A stretch of 34,115 nt of DNA from Methanomassiliicoccaceae archaeon UBA404 (GCA_002498605.1 DAHY01000024.1:1-34115), one strand, 5' to 3'. Shown: positions 1-9,380, counted from the stretch's first letter. The notes: a model not told the origin generated them from the sequence alone. Translations and numbers: made by a program.

Positions 1-1848
1 CAGAACGTCTTCCAGAGTCAAAGGTTCGAAGTATAAACGGTCGGACACGTCAAAGTCCGTGGACACGGTTTCGGGATTGTTGTTTATTATGACGGCATCC
101 ACGCCTTCTTCCTGCAGAGCCAGCACTCCGTGGACGCAGCAATAGTCGAATTCGATGCCCTGTCCGATCCGGATGGGGCCTCCGCCGATTACGACCACGT
201 TCTTTTTTGTTTCGTTTCTGAACGTTTCCGAAGAACGTCCGTAAGTGGAATAGAAGTAAGGTGTTTTGGCCGGATATTCTCCCGCACAGGTGTCCACCAT
301 TTTGTACATGGCAACGTTTCCGCTGTTCTTGCGGTTTTTACGCAATTCGAAAGCGTCGGTTCCTATGAAATCCGCAATCGAAGCATCGGTGAAACCCATC
401 TCTTTCGCTTTTCTTATGAGTTTATCGTCCACCGGTCCGTTTTTCAGGGAATTCTCGGTGTCGATTATGTTCTTCAGCTTTATGACAAAATAATCGTCCC
501 ATCCCGTCAGTTCGGAAATTTTCTCGACGGTCCACCCTTTTCTGAGGGCCTGTCCCATGGCGAATATCCTCAAATCCGTGGCGTGTTTCAATTCGTCTTC
601 GAGTTGGGACTCGGTGAATTCCATGGAATCCAAACCGTCAACCCCGATTTCCAGAGATCTCAGTCCTTTCAGCAGGGCCTCCTCGAAAGTGCGGCCGATC
701 GACATTATTTCCCCGGTGCTTTTCATCTGTGTTCCCAGGTGACGGTCCACGGTTCTGAATTTATCAAAAGGCCAGCGGGGTATTTTCACCACTATGTAGT
801 CCAACGCAGGTTCGGAAGCCGCATAGGTCATTCCGGTTATGTCGTTGGAAATTTCGTCCAAAGTGTATCCCACGGCGATTTTGGTTGCAACCCGTGCAAT
901 GGGGTATCCCGTGGCTTTGGAAGCCAATGCGGACGAACGGGAGACCCGGGGATTGACTTCTATAAGCCTGTAATCCCCGTTCTCGGGATTGAAGGCAAAC
1001 TGAACGTTGCATCCGCCTTCGATGTCCAGTTTGCGTATGACTTTGATTGCCGCGGCTCTGAGGCGCTGATGGTCTTTGTCGGAAATCGTAAGAAGCGGAG
1101 CGCAGACAATGCTTTCCCCGGTGTGGACTCCCATCGGATCCAAATTTTCCATGACGCATATTATTATGCAGTTATCGTTGGAATCCCTCATAACTTCGTA
1201 TTCGAGTTCTTTCCAGCCCAGAACGCTTTCTTCCACCAGCACCTGATGTATCCGGGAATACGCAAGTCCCCTTGCGCATATGGATGCGAGTTCCTCTTCG
1301 TTGTAAGCGATACCGCCTCCGGTACCCCCCAAAGTGTAAGCGGGACGGACCAGCACGGGATAGCGCCCGATGAGTTCGGCGGCTTTGATGGCTTCGGGTA
1401 TGGAATGGACGCTGCAGCTTACGGGAACGGGTTCTCCGATGCTTTCCATGGATTCCTTGAACAGTTCCCTGTCTTCGGACATGGCGATGGCGTCGGGTTG
1501 GGTACCGATCAAATCGCAGTTCAGTCTTTCAAGAGTGCCGTTATCGTAAAGTTCGGAACAGATGTTCAGAGCGGTCTGTCCGCCCATGCCGGACAGAATG
1601 CCGTCAACCCCTTCTTTTTCAATGATGGCTGCCACGGTTTCCGCGTTCAAAGGTTCGATGTACACGCTGTCCGCCATGTCTATGTCGGTCTGTATGGTGG
1701 CCGGATTGGAATTCACCAGCACCGTCGAGTATCCTTCGTCCCGCAAAGCCCTGCAGGCCTGAGATCCGGAGAAATCGAATTCGGCGGCCTGTCCGATGAC
1801 GATGGGTCCGGAACCTATCACCATCAGTTTTCTGTAATTCTTTTTCAT
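1..1848 (-). CDS. carB: Carbamoyl-phosphate synthase large subunit, C-terminal part beyond window
   Basis: Makes carbamoyl phosphate from bicarbonate, ATP and ammonia for pyrimidine and arginine synthesis in the cytoplasm. The reverse strand encodes 616 codons and runs off the left edge. It opens with MKKNYRKLMVIGSGPIVIGQ, followed by an ATP-grasp carboxyphosphate domain containing RPAYTLGGTGGG and EVNPRVSRSSALASKATGYP, then the helical oligomerisation domain. The second half begins near residue 570 with VVVIGGGPIRIGQGIEFDY. The carbamoyl-phosphate ATP-grasp domain and the allosteric domain lie outside. The ATG overlaps the TGA of carA (ATGA), so the two are translationally coupled in one operon. 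The visible part is intact and typical of the family. Confidence 0.97.
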   Translation of the reverse strand, partial: MKKNYRKLMVIGSGPIVIGQAAEFDFSGSQACRALRDEGYSTVLVNSNPATIQTDIDMADSVYIEPLNAETVAAIIEKEGVDGILSGMGGQTALNICSELYDNGTLERLNCDLIGTQPDAIAMSEDRELFKESMESIGEPVPVSCSVHSIPEAIKAAELIGRYPVLVRPAYTLGGTGGGIAYNEEELASICARGLAYSRIHQVLVEESVLGWKELEYEVMRDSNDNCIIICVMENLDPMGVHTGESIVCAPLLTISDKDHQRLRAAAIKVIRKLDIEGGCNVQFAFNPENGDYRLIEVNPRVSRSSALASKATGYPIARVATKIAVGYTLDEISNDITGMTYAASEPALDYIVVKIPRWPFDKFRTVDRHLGTQMKSTGEIMSIGRTFEEALLKGLRSLEIGVDGLDSMEFTESQLEDELKHATDLRIFAMGQALRKGWTVEKISELTGWDDYFVIKLKNIIDTENSLKNGPVDDKLIRKAKEMGFTDASIADFIGTDAFELRKNRKNSGNVAMYKMVDTCAGEYPAKTPYFYSTYGRSSETFRNETKKNVVVIGGGPIRIGQGIEFDYCCVHGVLALQEEGVDAVIINNNPETVSTDFDVSDRLYFEPLTLEDVL

Positions 1849-2927
1849 CTTTTCGCCTCCTTCATTGTTTTTCCGAATTTATCGAAGAGGAACAGAGTAT
1901 CGGTGGACCCGGGTCCGGCTTCGGGATGATACTGAGTGATGAGCAATGGCAGATTTTTGTGTATGCAGCCTTCGACGCTGCCGTCGTTCACGCTGGTCTG
2001 ATTCACAGTCAATCCCGTTCCGCCAAGAGAATCTTTGTTCACGGCATATCCGTGATTCTGTGACGTTGCGTATACACGGCCGTCGAACAGCACGGGATGA
2101 CTGCTTCCGCGGTGGCCGTTTTTCATTTTGTAAGTTTCGGCACCCAACGATTCCGCAAGAATCTGGCCTCCCAGCCCTATTCCGAACATCGGCACCGCCG
2201 AAACAAGATCTTTCAGTGTCTTTCCCGCCGTGTTTACGATTTCGGCGTTCGAGGGATTTCCCGGTCCTCCGGAAATAACCAGCCCGTCTATTTTCCGTTC
2301 GGACAAAACATCCGACGGGGTGTCGTAAGGGAATATCACAACATTGAATTTCGAAGACAGGCTGTCAATCAGCGCATTCTTCATTCCGCAGTCCAAAACA
2401 CCGACGGTCATTTCTTTGTTTCCGGGAATTTCAACGATATCCTTCACGGAAACGTCTTTAAGATAATTGCAGGGCGCATCGGATAAACGGGAAAGACGTT
2501 TGACGGTTTCTTCCGGAGAGACGTCAGAACCCGTAATCGCCCCCTTCATCGCGCCGTTGTCCCTGATATGCGCAACCAAATCCCTCGTATCTATTCCGGA
2601 TATCCCCGGAACACCCTGTTCCGCAAGATAATTTTCCAACGACATTCCGCCGTACGCACGGGTGGGGCGGGAACAGGCGTCACGGACCACAAGTCCTTTG
2701 ACGTGCGCTTTGTTTGACTGTGAAAACTCTTCCGCAATACCGTAACTTCCGATAAGGGGATAAGTCATAACAAGAATCTGACCGGCAAAAGAAGGATCCG
2801 TCAGATTTTCCTGATAGCCGCCCATACCGGTTCCGAAAACAATCTCTCCGTCAACAGGGGAAGGGTCCGCGAAAAGATTACCTTCATATACAGTTCCGTC
2901 CCCGAGAACCAAATATCCACGTGCCAT
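1845..2927 (-). CDS. carA: Carbamoyl-phosphate synthase small (glutaminase) subunit, catalytic Cys missing
   Basis: This 360-aa protein is normally the glutamine amidotransferase subunit that feeds ammonia to CarB. The N-terminal CPSase_sm domain covers about residues 1-150, including GYQENLTDPS. A class I glutaminase fold covers about 173-355, with VISGGPGNPS, SQNHGYAV and the Glu/His motif QYHPEAGPG near 332-340. The nucleophile elbow, normally G-I-C-L-G-H/N-Q, reads GIGLGGQ at 249-255, so the catalytic Cys is Gly251 (codon at 2175-2177). The subunit is therefore predicted to be inactive as a glutaminase. I chose the ATG at 2927 because the family starts there (MARGYLVLGDG). A BoxA lies about 30 nt upstream with no Shine-Dalgarno, suggesting a nearly leaderless mRNA. 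It overlaps carB by 4 nt. Confidence 0.95.
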   Translation of the reverse strand: MARGYLVLGDGTVYEGNLFADPSPVDGEIVFGTGMGGYQENLTDPSFAGQILVMTYPLIGSYGIAEEFSQSNKAHVKGLVVRDACSRPTRAYGGMSLENYLAEQGVPGISGIDTRDLVAHIRDNGAMKGAITGSDVSPEETVKRLSRLSDAPCNYLKDVSVKDIVEIPGNKEMTVGVLDCGMKNALIDSLSSKFNVVIFPYDTPSDVLSERKIDGLVISGGPGNPSNAEIVNTAGKTLKDLVSAVPMFGIGLGGQILAESLGAETYKMKNGHRGSSHPVLFDGRVYATSQNHGYAVNKDSLGGTGLTVNQTSVNDGSVEGCIHKNLPLLITQYHPEAGPGSTDTLFLFDKFGKTMKEAKR

Positions 2928-2951
2928 CGGGATTAAATCACAATTGAGGAT

Positions 2952-2961
2952 GATATATAAT
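2952..2961 (-). promoter_or_regulatory. BoxA (TATA) promoter of carAB
   Basis: The reverse strand reads ATTATATATC, an archaeal BoxA, centred about 30 nt before the carA ATG. That spacing implies a leaderless or nearly leaderless transcript. Recognised by eye only. Confidence 0.5.
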
Positions 2962-3060
2962 GTCTTCCATATTTGCGGTACAGACCAAATCAAACCTTGT
3001 CTGAAAACAGACAATAAGGCCGTTTGGTGACGAAACATGATAAATCAAAGGAGTATATGA

Positions 3061-4107
3061 TTGGTTATGCGGATAGTCGGACGCGATGCTTCCACCAACA
3101 GCATAAAAGTGATGCCGGAGACCGACGAAGATCTTTGGCATCTCTACAATGTGGTGGAAGAAGGGGACGTAGTAACAGCTTCCACCGCAAGGAGGGAAGA
3201 GAAAGCCGCGGACAAACTGAGGGCCGAACGCGGAGAAAGGAAAAGGATGACGCTGGGGGTCCGCGTGGAAAAGATAGAATTCACCGAAGACGAATTCAGA
3301 CTGAGATTATTGGGAACCATAGAGTCCGGGCCTCAGGACATAGGACAGTACCATACACTGATTATAGAACCCGGCACGGCGCTTGCGGTATCGAAGGAAG
3401 AATGGAGACGAACGCAGGTTGAACGTTTGGAACGCGCCGTCAAAGATACCAACAAACCGAGAATAGTTTTCGTTTCGTTGGATCAGGACGATGCCACGGT
3501 GGCCGTGCTGAGACAATACGGACTCAAAGAAATCGCTGTCATAAGATCCGGAAGATCCGGAAAAATGTATGACGAGAAGAAAAGAGGTTCCGACGGTTAT
3601 CACGAAGAAATAATATCCAAGGTGCAGACGGTGATGGAAAAAGGCATGCCTTTGGTGATTTTGGGACCGGGATTCGAAAAAGAGTCTTTGGTGGAATCCG
3701 GAAGAAAAATCGAACCCGAGCTGTTTTCGGGATGTTACACATATCATACCGGACAGTGCGGAATGACCGGAATAAACGAACTGATGAAGACCGGCATGGG
3801 CGCCAACGTTCTCAGGGAGTCGACAATAGGCATCGAAATGGAAACCGTTGAACGTCTCATGGAAGAAATTTCCAAAGACGGTTTGGCCACTTACGGTCTG
3901 AAAGAAGTCACCGAAGCGGCAACCGCGGGAGCCGTTGAAATCCTTTTGATACTGGATTCCTTGGTAAGAGACAACAATTACGACGCACTGATCAAGGAAG
4001 TGGAAACTCAGAAAGGGGAAGTGATCGTCATATCGAATCAACACGACTCGGGGAAGCGGCTTTCGGCGCTGGGTGGCATTGCCGCCATATTGAGATATGC
4101 CTTCTGA
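3061..4107 (+). CDS. pelA: Pelota/Dom34, ribosome rescue factor
   Basis: Archaeal pelota binds the empty A site of stalled ribosomes with aIF2/EF1A-type GTPases and ABCE1 and promotes subunit splitting. The 348-aa protein has the three family domains. An Sm-like N domain (about 1-130) contains MRIVGRDASTNSIKV. The eRF1-like central domain (about 135-260) contains RIVFVSLDQDDATVAVL and lacks the GGQ of aRF1, as expected for pelota. The C domain (about 265-348) contains ALGGIAAILRY. AAGGAG at 3048-3053 is 7 nt before a TTG at 3061 and 13 nt before an ATG at 3067, so I used TTG; the true start may be the ATG two codons later. It is divergent from carA. Rescue of ribosomes stalled at UAG may matter in a Pyl-decoding host, but that is inference. 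Confidence 0.95.
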   Translation: MVMRIVGRDASTNSIKVMPETDEDLWHLYNVVEEGDVVTASTARREEKAADKLRAERGERKRMTLGVRVEKIEFTEDEFRLRLLGTIESGPQDIGQYHTLIIEPGTALAVSKEEWRRTQVERLERAVKDTNKPRIVFVSLDQDDATVAVLRQYGLKEIAVIRSGRSGKMYDEKKRGSDGYHEEIISKVQTVMEKGMPLVILGPGFEKESLVESGRKIEPELFSGCYTYHTGQCGMTGINELMKTGMGANVLRESTIGIEMETVERLMEEISKDGLATYGLKEVTEAATAGAVEILLILDSLVRDNNYDALIKEVETQKGEVIVISNQHDSGKRLSALGGIAAILRYAF

Positions 4108-4216
4108 AAGCCGGATAAAAACACTTATGGAAAGAATTATTAATGACAATCATCTAACACGGTGATAGTCAATTTCCTTTTAAAGGCAATCAGCTGTGAC
4201 AGTTGAGGTGATTATT

Positions 4217-5401
4217 ATGAGAAATAAAGAAGACGTAATCAAAATACTTGGCAAAAGGCTCAACATTTGCGATACTACGCTCAGAGATGGAGAGCAAACA
4301 GCAGGCATTGTCTTCTCGAATCTTGAAAAATACATGATAGCTAAGCTGCTTGACGATGTCGGGGTCCAACAGGTGGAAGCCGGCATTCCCACCATGGGAG
4401 CCGATGAAAAACAGGCGGTCAAACACATAGCTCATATGGGTCTCAACGCCTCCGTTCTCGGATGGAACAGGGCCGACATCAATGATATTAACACAAGTAT
4501 AGACTGTGATGTGGACGCAGTTGCGATATCCATGTCTTCGTCGGACATTCATATAGAGTACAAGCTCAAGAAAGACCGCCAATGGGTATTGGACAAGGTC
4601 TACGAAGCCGTATCGTACGCAAACGATCACGGATTCTATATTTCATGCAACGGAGAGGACTCCTCCCGTGCGGATTTGGATTTCCTGATTGAATTCGCCA
4701 GAACCGCGAAGGAAGCGGGCGCCGACAGATTCAGGTATTGCGATACCATAGGCAGAGAACAACCCTTCTCGGTCTATAACAGAATCAAGCGTCTGATCGA
4801 CGAAACTGGCATGGATGTGGAAATGCACATGCACGACGATTACGGAATGGCAACCGCCAACTGTATCGCCGGCATATACGCGGGCGCGAGATTCGCAAGC
4901 ACAACCGTCATGGGAATCGGAGAGAGATCCGGCAATTCGCCCCTTGAAGAAGTCGTTATGGCCGCGAAGCATCTTTTCGACATCGATTCGGGAATCGAAA
5001 CCAAAAAGCTGAAGAATCTCGCAGAGTTTGTTTCGAAAGCATCCGGACGTCCCATAGCGGTGTCCAAGCCCTTCCTGGGTTCCAACTGCTTCTCTCACGA
5101 AGCGGGAATTCACGCGGACGGCATAATCAAAGATGCCATCAACTACGAACCTTACAATCCCGAAGAAGTCGGTCTTGAAAGATCCCTTGTCATAGGCAAA
5201 CACAGCGGTCGCAACACCCTGATAACGGTTCTCAAGGACATGGGCGAGGATTTGGACAAAGACGAGGCAACCCGTCTTCTGGAAATAGTCCGACGGGCTT
5301 CGGTGCAGATGCACAGAAGCATATCCTACGATGAGCTGTATTCGCTGTACAAAGGTATGAACAGCGAAAACAACATGTATGACGATTCGGACTCCGCCTG
5401 A
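4217..5401 (+). CDS. aksA: Homocitrate synthase (AksA/NifV-type, LeuA family)
   Basis: Condenses acetyl-CoA with 2-oxoglutarate. In methanogens this starts 2-oxosuberate synthesis for coenzyme B. The 394-aa protein is a DRE-TIM metallolyase. It shows CDTTLRDGEQTAGIVF near residues 18-33 (metal ligand Asp and catalytic Arg), EDSSRADLDFL, the metal-binding HMHDDYGMA, and GERSGNSPLEEV. EDSSRAD and RYCDTIG favour homocitrate synthase over isopropylmalate or citramalate synthase. No LeuA regulatory domain follows, since the protein is under 400 aa. GAGGTG at 4205-4210 lies 6 nt before the ATG at 4217; a GTG at 4196 is also in frame but less likely. It is a single gene facing the antiporter gene. 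Substrate specificity cannot be settled from motifs alone. Confidence 0.82.
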   Translation: MRNKEDVIKILGKRLNICDTTLRDGEQTAGIVFSNLEKYMIAKLLDDVGVQQVEAGIPTMGADEKQAVKHIAHMGLNASVLGWNRADINDINTSIDCDVDAVAISMSSSDIHIEYKLKKDRQWVLDKVYEAVSYANDHGFYISCNGEDSSRADLDFLIEFARTAKEAGADRFRYCDTIGREQPFSVYNRIKRLIDETGMDVEMHMHDDYGMATANCIAGIYAGARFASTTVMGIGERSGNSPLEEVVMAAKHLFDIDSGIETKKLKNLAEFVSKASGRPIAVSKPFLGSNCFSHEAGIHADGIIKDAINYEPYNPEEVGLERSLVIGKHSGRNTLITVLKDMGEDLDKDEATRLLEIVRRASVQMHRSISYDELYSLYKGMNSENNMYDDSDSA

Positions 5402-5528
5402 TTCCGTCTGTATTTTTAAACACATTCGGAGCCCCGGACGCAACGAAGATTGCGGACGGCGTTCCATTTTTCATATCTCGGATTCAAACGAAGTTTTTGC
5501 GGATTGCGTTCAATCAATGATTATGATT

Positions 5529-7250
5529 TTAGGGTTTTCTTGCATGTTTCAGCAAGTATATCACGATTAAAACAACGAGTCCCGTGGCGACTATCGACAG
5601 ATGGTCCCAGATCGGCAGCGGATTAGGTACAATCAGCAGGATAAAGAAGTCTATTATCAAAATAAGCAGTAGGTTGCTGATGCCGATGAACTTCGAATAT
5701 GCGGACAGGGCGTCCGGATCCCCTTCCATATAGTGTCCGCGTTTGCGCTTTTCTCCTTCGATCAGGATTCTGTCGATGACCTTGAGACTCATCACTATGG
5801 CGGAAGTGGGGACGATCAACACTCCGAGATTGATCAGCAATGTGATGTTATCCGCGGCTCTGGCACCCAGTTCGAGATAGGATATCAAAGCGGAAGACAC
5901 CAGGTGCCCGTACATGTAGAATACTATTTCTATGGCAACAATCGCAATTATTCCGGCATAAACGATTGTGGCTCTGTTCTTCACGTGTTTGACGGATTTC
6001 GTGGAGAAGACGATCCTGGAGTAAAACTCGGAACGTGCCACTTCAAGCCGTTCGACACCCGCAATAATGGGTTTCGGAGTGCGCTTTTTGATATATTCGT
6101 ATCCTTCAACGCTTTTGCCGGACAGCATCGGCAGCATAATCATCGATATCAGAGCCGAAAATATGACTGCCATGTATAATTCGGAGTCGATAATTTTTGC
6201 TTCAAGCGCGGTTTTTGCTATGATGAAGGCGAATTCGCCCATAACCAACAGGCTAACGGCCGACACAACCGTGGTTTTGACGCTTTTGTTTCCTATAAAG
6301 TATGCGATGAATACGGAAATTGTCTTTGAAACAAGGAATACGATGTAGATGTAGAACGCCAGGGATAGGCTGGAGAGAGCCCCCCCCAGTTGAACCTGCA
6401 ATCCCACATCTATGAAGAATATGGCCATGAAGGTGTTTTTCATCGGTTCAACGTCACGTTCTATCTCATCGGCTTTATCGCATTGGGACGTGATCAATCC
6501 CATAAGGAAGGCTCCGATGGCCATGGACAGTCCGGCGTAAGTGGACAATAACGCAAGACCGAAACACATCCCCAGCGCCGTAATAAGCAAGATTTCCCTG
6601 TTGAATTTTTCCCCCACCCAATTAAGGAATTTGGGAATAAACAACAGACCAAGCACAATGGCGGCCACCATAAACACGACGATGCCCACGATAAGCCAGA
6701 TAGTCCCGGAAGCTGTGGGGGAATCTCCGACAAGGAGAGGGGACAGCATTGTCAGAATGATCACCTGACCGATGTCGTCCATCACGGTAACAAGAATAAT
6801 GGTATCCGCCGTATCTTTCGGTATTTTTTTGTTGGCCCGTAAAACGATTGTACATACCGCAGTCGAAGATCCTGAAATGATGGCACCCAGGAACAATGAC
6901 TCGACGGCTCCCAATCCGATGAGCGAACCCGCCACGTAACCGAACAGAACTACCAGCGGCAACTGAATGGCGGCCACCATAATCGTGAATCCGCCGCTTT
7001 GTTTCAGTCTTTTGATGTTCAGTTCCATACCGATGGCGAACATCAGCAACACAAGACCTACGTTGGAAAGAATCTGTATTATGTCGCCTTCGATTCCTTC
7101 GGGCATACCCCAAACGTTGGTGATGATGATACCTGCGGCAAGATAGCCGATTATGGCGGGAAGTCGGAGTTTGCTGAACATTATGGATGCGATACTGGCT
7201 AATACCAACATTATCGCCATTATGCTCAAAAATGAGAACTCATCCACCAT
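5529..7250 (-). CDS. CPA2-family cation:proton antiporter (KefB/NapA-like)
   Basis: The 573-aa membrane protein has a Na_H_exchanger domain over about residues 10-375. LRLPAIIGYLAAGIIIT in the first helices and GLVLLMFAIGMELNIKRLKQ are hallmarks of CPA2 antiporters. It probably exchanges Na+ or K+ for protons at the cytoplasmic membrane. KefB proteins usually end in a soluble TrkA-N/RCK domain. Here the C-terminal 170 residues instead look like about four more membrane segments joined by a charged loop (EGEKRKRGHYMEGD), ending LLKHARKP. The ATG at 7250 has no Shine-Dalgarno, so the mRNA is probably leaderless. It is a single gene convergent with the homocitrate synthase. The transported ion is not determinable. 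Confidence 0.88.
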   Translation of the reverse strand: MVDEFSFLSIMAIMLVLASIASIMFSKLRLPAIIGYLAAGIIITNVWGMPEGIEGDIIQILSNVGLVLLMFAIGMELNIKRLKQSGGFTIMVAAIQLPLVVLFGYVAGSLIGLGAVESLFLGAIISGSSTAVCTIVLRANKKIPKDTADTIILVTVMDDIGQVIILTMLSPLLVGDSPTASGTIWLIVGIVVFMVAAIVLGLLFIPKFLNWVGEKFNREILLITALGMCFGLALLSTYAGLSMAIGAFLMGLITSQCDKADEIERDVEPMKNTFMAIFFIDVGLQVQLGGALSSLSLAFYIYIVFLVSKTISVFIAYFIGNKSVKTTVVSAVSLLVMGEFAFIIAKTALEAKIIDSELYMAVIFSALISMIMLPMLSGKSVEGYEYIKKRTPKPIIAGVERLEVARSEFYSRIVFSTKSVKHVKNRATIVYAGIIAIVAIEIVFYMYGHLVSSALISYLELGARAADNITLLINLGVLIVPTSAIVMSLKVIDRILIEGEKRKRGHYMEGDPDALSAYSKFIGISNLLLILIIDFFILLIVPNPLPIWDHLSIVATGLVVLIVIYLLKHARKP

Positions 7251-7265
7251 ACGCCATCAAATTTT

Positions 7266-7290
7266 GTATATAACGCAACATTTAAAAAAC
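7266..7290 (-). promoter_or_regulatory. AT-rich promoter region of the antiporter gene
   Basis: The reverse strand holds a TTTTTTAAAT block and a GTTATATAC block, 16-40 nt before the ATG at 7250. Either could be the BoxA. No ribosome binding site is seen, which fits leaderless transcription. Which block is used cannot be decided by eye. Confidence 0.35.
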
Positions 7291-7346
7291 TGTCTAAATA
7301 CGTACATTGAAAACATATAAACTCGGATTACAAAAAATCAAGGATT

Positions 7347-9152
7347 TTACGGCTGTTTATTCTCATTGTCGACGCAAACTTTCTTTCTTTGTTTGCCGCC
7401 GGTTCTTTTGATTTTGCCCTGATCTATCGCCCATTGAAAACTCCCGAGTTCGGCGGGAGTGACAAGAACCCTTTCCCCCTTTGTGTACTTTCTGCCGTTG
7501 ACCCAGTTTTTGAACGGAGACAACACACGGAATTCATCGGCATCCATGACAATTTCCCGTATGTTGGCCATTCCTTTGCGTTCGGAATAGGTGCCCGCGG
7601 ATTGTGATATTTTTCCGTTCTTGACTTCAATAGTGCCGGTGCATACCGAATCAAGGAAATATCTGTCGTGGGTTACAACCAGCAACGTTCCGTCATATTC
7701 GTTCAAGGCCTTTTCCACGGCGTGTCTGGTGGGAATATCCAGATAATTTGTGGGCTCATCCAAAACCAGCACATTGGTTTCTTTCAGAAGGAGCATTGCA
7801 AGCGCCACCCGGGCTCTCTGTCCGCCGGACAACGTGGATATCAGACGGTCGACGTCATCCCCTCTCAACAGGAGGCGGGCGAGCATATTCCGGGCTTCCA
7901 GCCTTCGTTCGGTGCCGATGACGGTGGTCAGTTGTTCTTCGGCGGTGAGATTCATATCCAAACCGTCGTGATTCTGAGCGTAATACCCTATTTTGGCGCC
8001 CGGTGCGATCCACAATTCCCCGTTGCTCGGGATTTCGGCAATCAGCGCCTTTATGAGTGTGCTTTTTCCCTCTCCGTTGGATCCGAATATTCCGATGCGG
8101 TCACCTTTCATAATATCCAGATTTATTTCGTCGACAATGGTTTTGCCGCCCAATTCCACGGAGAGATTTTTGGCGGTTATGACATTCTTGCCGGACTTCT
8201 CCGCGGCCTGTATGCGCACGGTGATGCTTTCCATGTCTTCGGGTTTCTCTTTGGCGTCCATCTTCGAAATCAATTTCTTTCGGGTTTTGTGAACCGTGGA
8301 AAACCATTGATCCCTGTGCAATTCTTCGGCAATCTCCTCCTGAGTCCGTTTCTTGCTGGAGTATCTTTGGAATTCTTTCTCCATTCGGTCTATATCAATC
8401 ATTTTTTTAACGACAAAATCCGAGTAATTTCCTTTGTATTCTCTTGTTTTGCCGTTGGATATTTCAGAAACCCGGGTTACGATCTTGTCAAGGAAGTACC
8501 GGTCGTGACTGATTACCACCACGGCACAATCCGCATCGAGTAAAAAATCTTCAAGAAATTCCACCGTTTCGATATCAAGGTGGGACGTCGGTTCGTCAAG
8601 AAACAGAAGATCGCATTCTTCCGCCTGAACCAATATTCGGGTAAGCATGACTTTGGTTCTTTCCCCTCCGGACAGCGAATACATGGATCTGTCCATCAAA
8701 TCGGACGAGAGCCCAACTTTGTTCAGTGCTTCCATCATTCTTCGTTTGTCGTCCGCGGCATAATCCTTCATGGATGATTCAAGCATCGAATATTCTTCGG
8801 CGACAGCGTTCCAATCCCCGATATCGCCGGAGGCCATCAAATCCTCAATATCCCGAATTCGTTTTTTCATCCGTTCAACGTATCCGTAAGGTCTTCCGAG
8901 AACATCTTTGACCGTTATGTCGGGAGAGGATTCGGCGAACTGAGGGAGATATCCGATTTTTTCGGTGTATCTCAGTATTTCCCCCGTGTCCTGTTTGAGT
9001 TCACCCAATAGAATTTTTAAAAAAGTTGACTTCCCGGCTCCGTTTACGCCAATCAGTCCGATATTGTCTCCTCTGTTGATTTGCAAATCCGTTTCTTTCA
9101 AAACTTTGACGGGACCGAAAGACTTGGAAACCGAAGATGCCTTCAAAAGCAT
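7347..9152 (-). CDS. ABC-F family ATPase with two nucleotide-binding domains
   Basis: A soluble ABC-F protein of 601 aa without membrane segments; the family acts on ribosomes or in antibiotic protection. NBD1 has Walker A GVNGAGKST near residue 38, signature LSGGERTKVMLTRIL, Walker B LLFLDEPTSHLD and the H-loop VISHDRYFLD. A charged linker (about 235-315, rich in K, R and E) corresponds to the P-site tRNA interaction motif region. NBD2 has GSNGEGKST, LSGGQRARVALAML, VLVLDEPTNYLD and VVTHDRYFLD. A basic tail of about 70 residues ends KRTGGKQRKK. All catalytic motifs are intact. The ATG at 9152 lacks a Shine-Dalgarno and sits about 22 nt from an AT-rich BoxA-like block, so it is probably leaderless. 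The exact ABC-F subgroup cannot be assigned. Confidence 0.92.
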   Translation of the reverse strand: MLLKASSVSKSFGPVKVLKETDLQINRGDNIGLIGVNGAGKSTFLKILLGELKQDTGEILRYTEKIGYLPQFAESSPDITVKDVLGRPYGYVERMKKRIRDIEDLMASGDIGDWNAVAEEYSMLESSMKDYAADDKRRMMEALNKVGLSSDLMDRSMYSLSGGERTKVMLTRILVQAEECDLLFLDEPTSHLDIETVEFLEDFLLDADCAVVVISHDRYFLDKIVTRVSEISNGKTREYKGNYSDFVVKKMIDIDRMEKEFQRYSSKKRTQEEIAEELHRDQWFSTVHKTRKKLISKMDAKEKPEDMESITVRIQAAEKSGKNVITAKNLSVELGGKTIVDEINLDIMKGDRIGIFGSNGEGKSTLIKALIAEIPSNGELWIAPGAKIGYYAQNHDGLDMNLTAEEQLTTVIGTERRLEARNMLARLLLRGDDVDRLISTLSGGQRARVALAMLLLKETNVLVLDEPTNYLDIPTRHAVEKALNEYDGTLLVVTHDRYFLDSVCTGTIEVKNGKISQSAGTYSERKGMANIREIVMDADEFRVLSPFKNWVNGRKYTKGERVLVTPAELGSFQWAIDQGKIKRTGGKQRKKVCVDNENKQP

Positions 9153-9167
9153 ACTTCGTCATTATTA

Positions 9168-9179
9168 TACGTATAATAT
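9168..9179 (-). promoter_or_regulatory. BoxA-like element of the ABC-F gene
   Basis: The reverse strand reads CATATTATACGT about 22 nt before the ATG at 9152. This is compatible with a TATA element of a leaderless transcript. Weak evidence, by eye. Confidence 0.35.
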
Positions 9180-9323
9180 GCTTTACTGTCATAATACTAA
9201 GAAATACGCATACGAAATACGAAACAATACGATAATAATCGAAATTGTACAGAATTCAACCGAAAAACGATTTATTTTTTTGATGGATATAACATTCATC
9301 CATGAAGATTAAGCCGGTAAACC

Positions 9324-9340
9324 ATAACCTTTATATATGA
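9324..9340 (+). repeat. Left arm of 17-bp inverted repeat carrying a BoxA
   Basis: ATAACCTTTATATATGA here is repeated exactly as its reverse complement at 9435-9451. Each arm contains the BoxA-like TTTATATA. The two arms flank the central BoxA at 9381-9390. The left arm's BoxA points right, towards mtbC. Confidence 0.7.
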
Positions 9341-9380
9341 ATTACAGGCGAATTGCCAAGTAACATCCAACAATACTAAA

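Noticed and set aside
130..1929. Open frame of 599 codons opposite carB on the plus strand
   Set aside because: Lies wholly antisense to a clear carB/carA; long antisense frames arise here from codon bias. It has no ribosome binding site or recognisable domain.
3307..4149. Open frame of 280 codons antisense to pelota
   Set aside because: Shadow of pelota; no support beyond being open.
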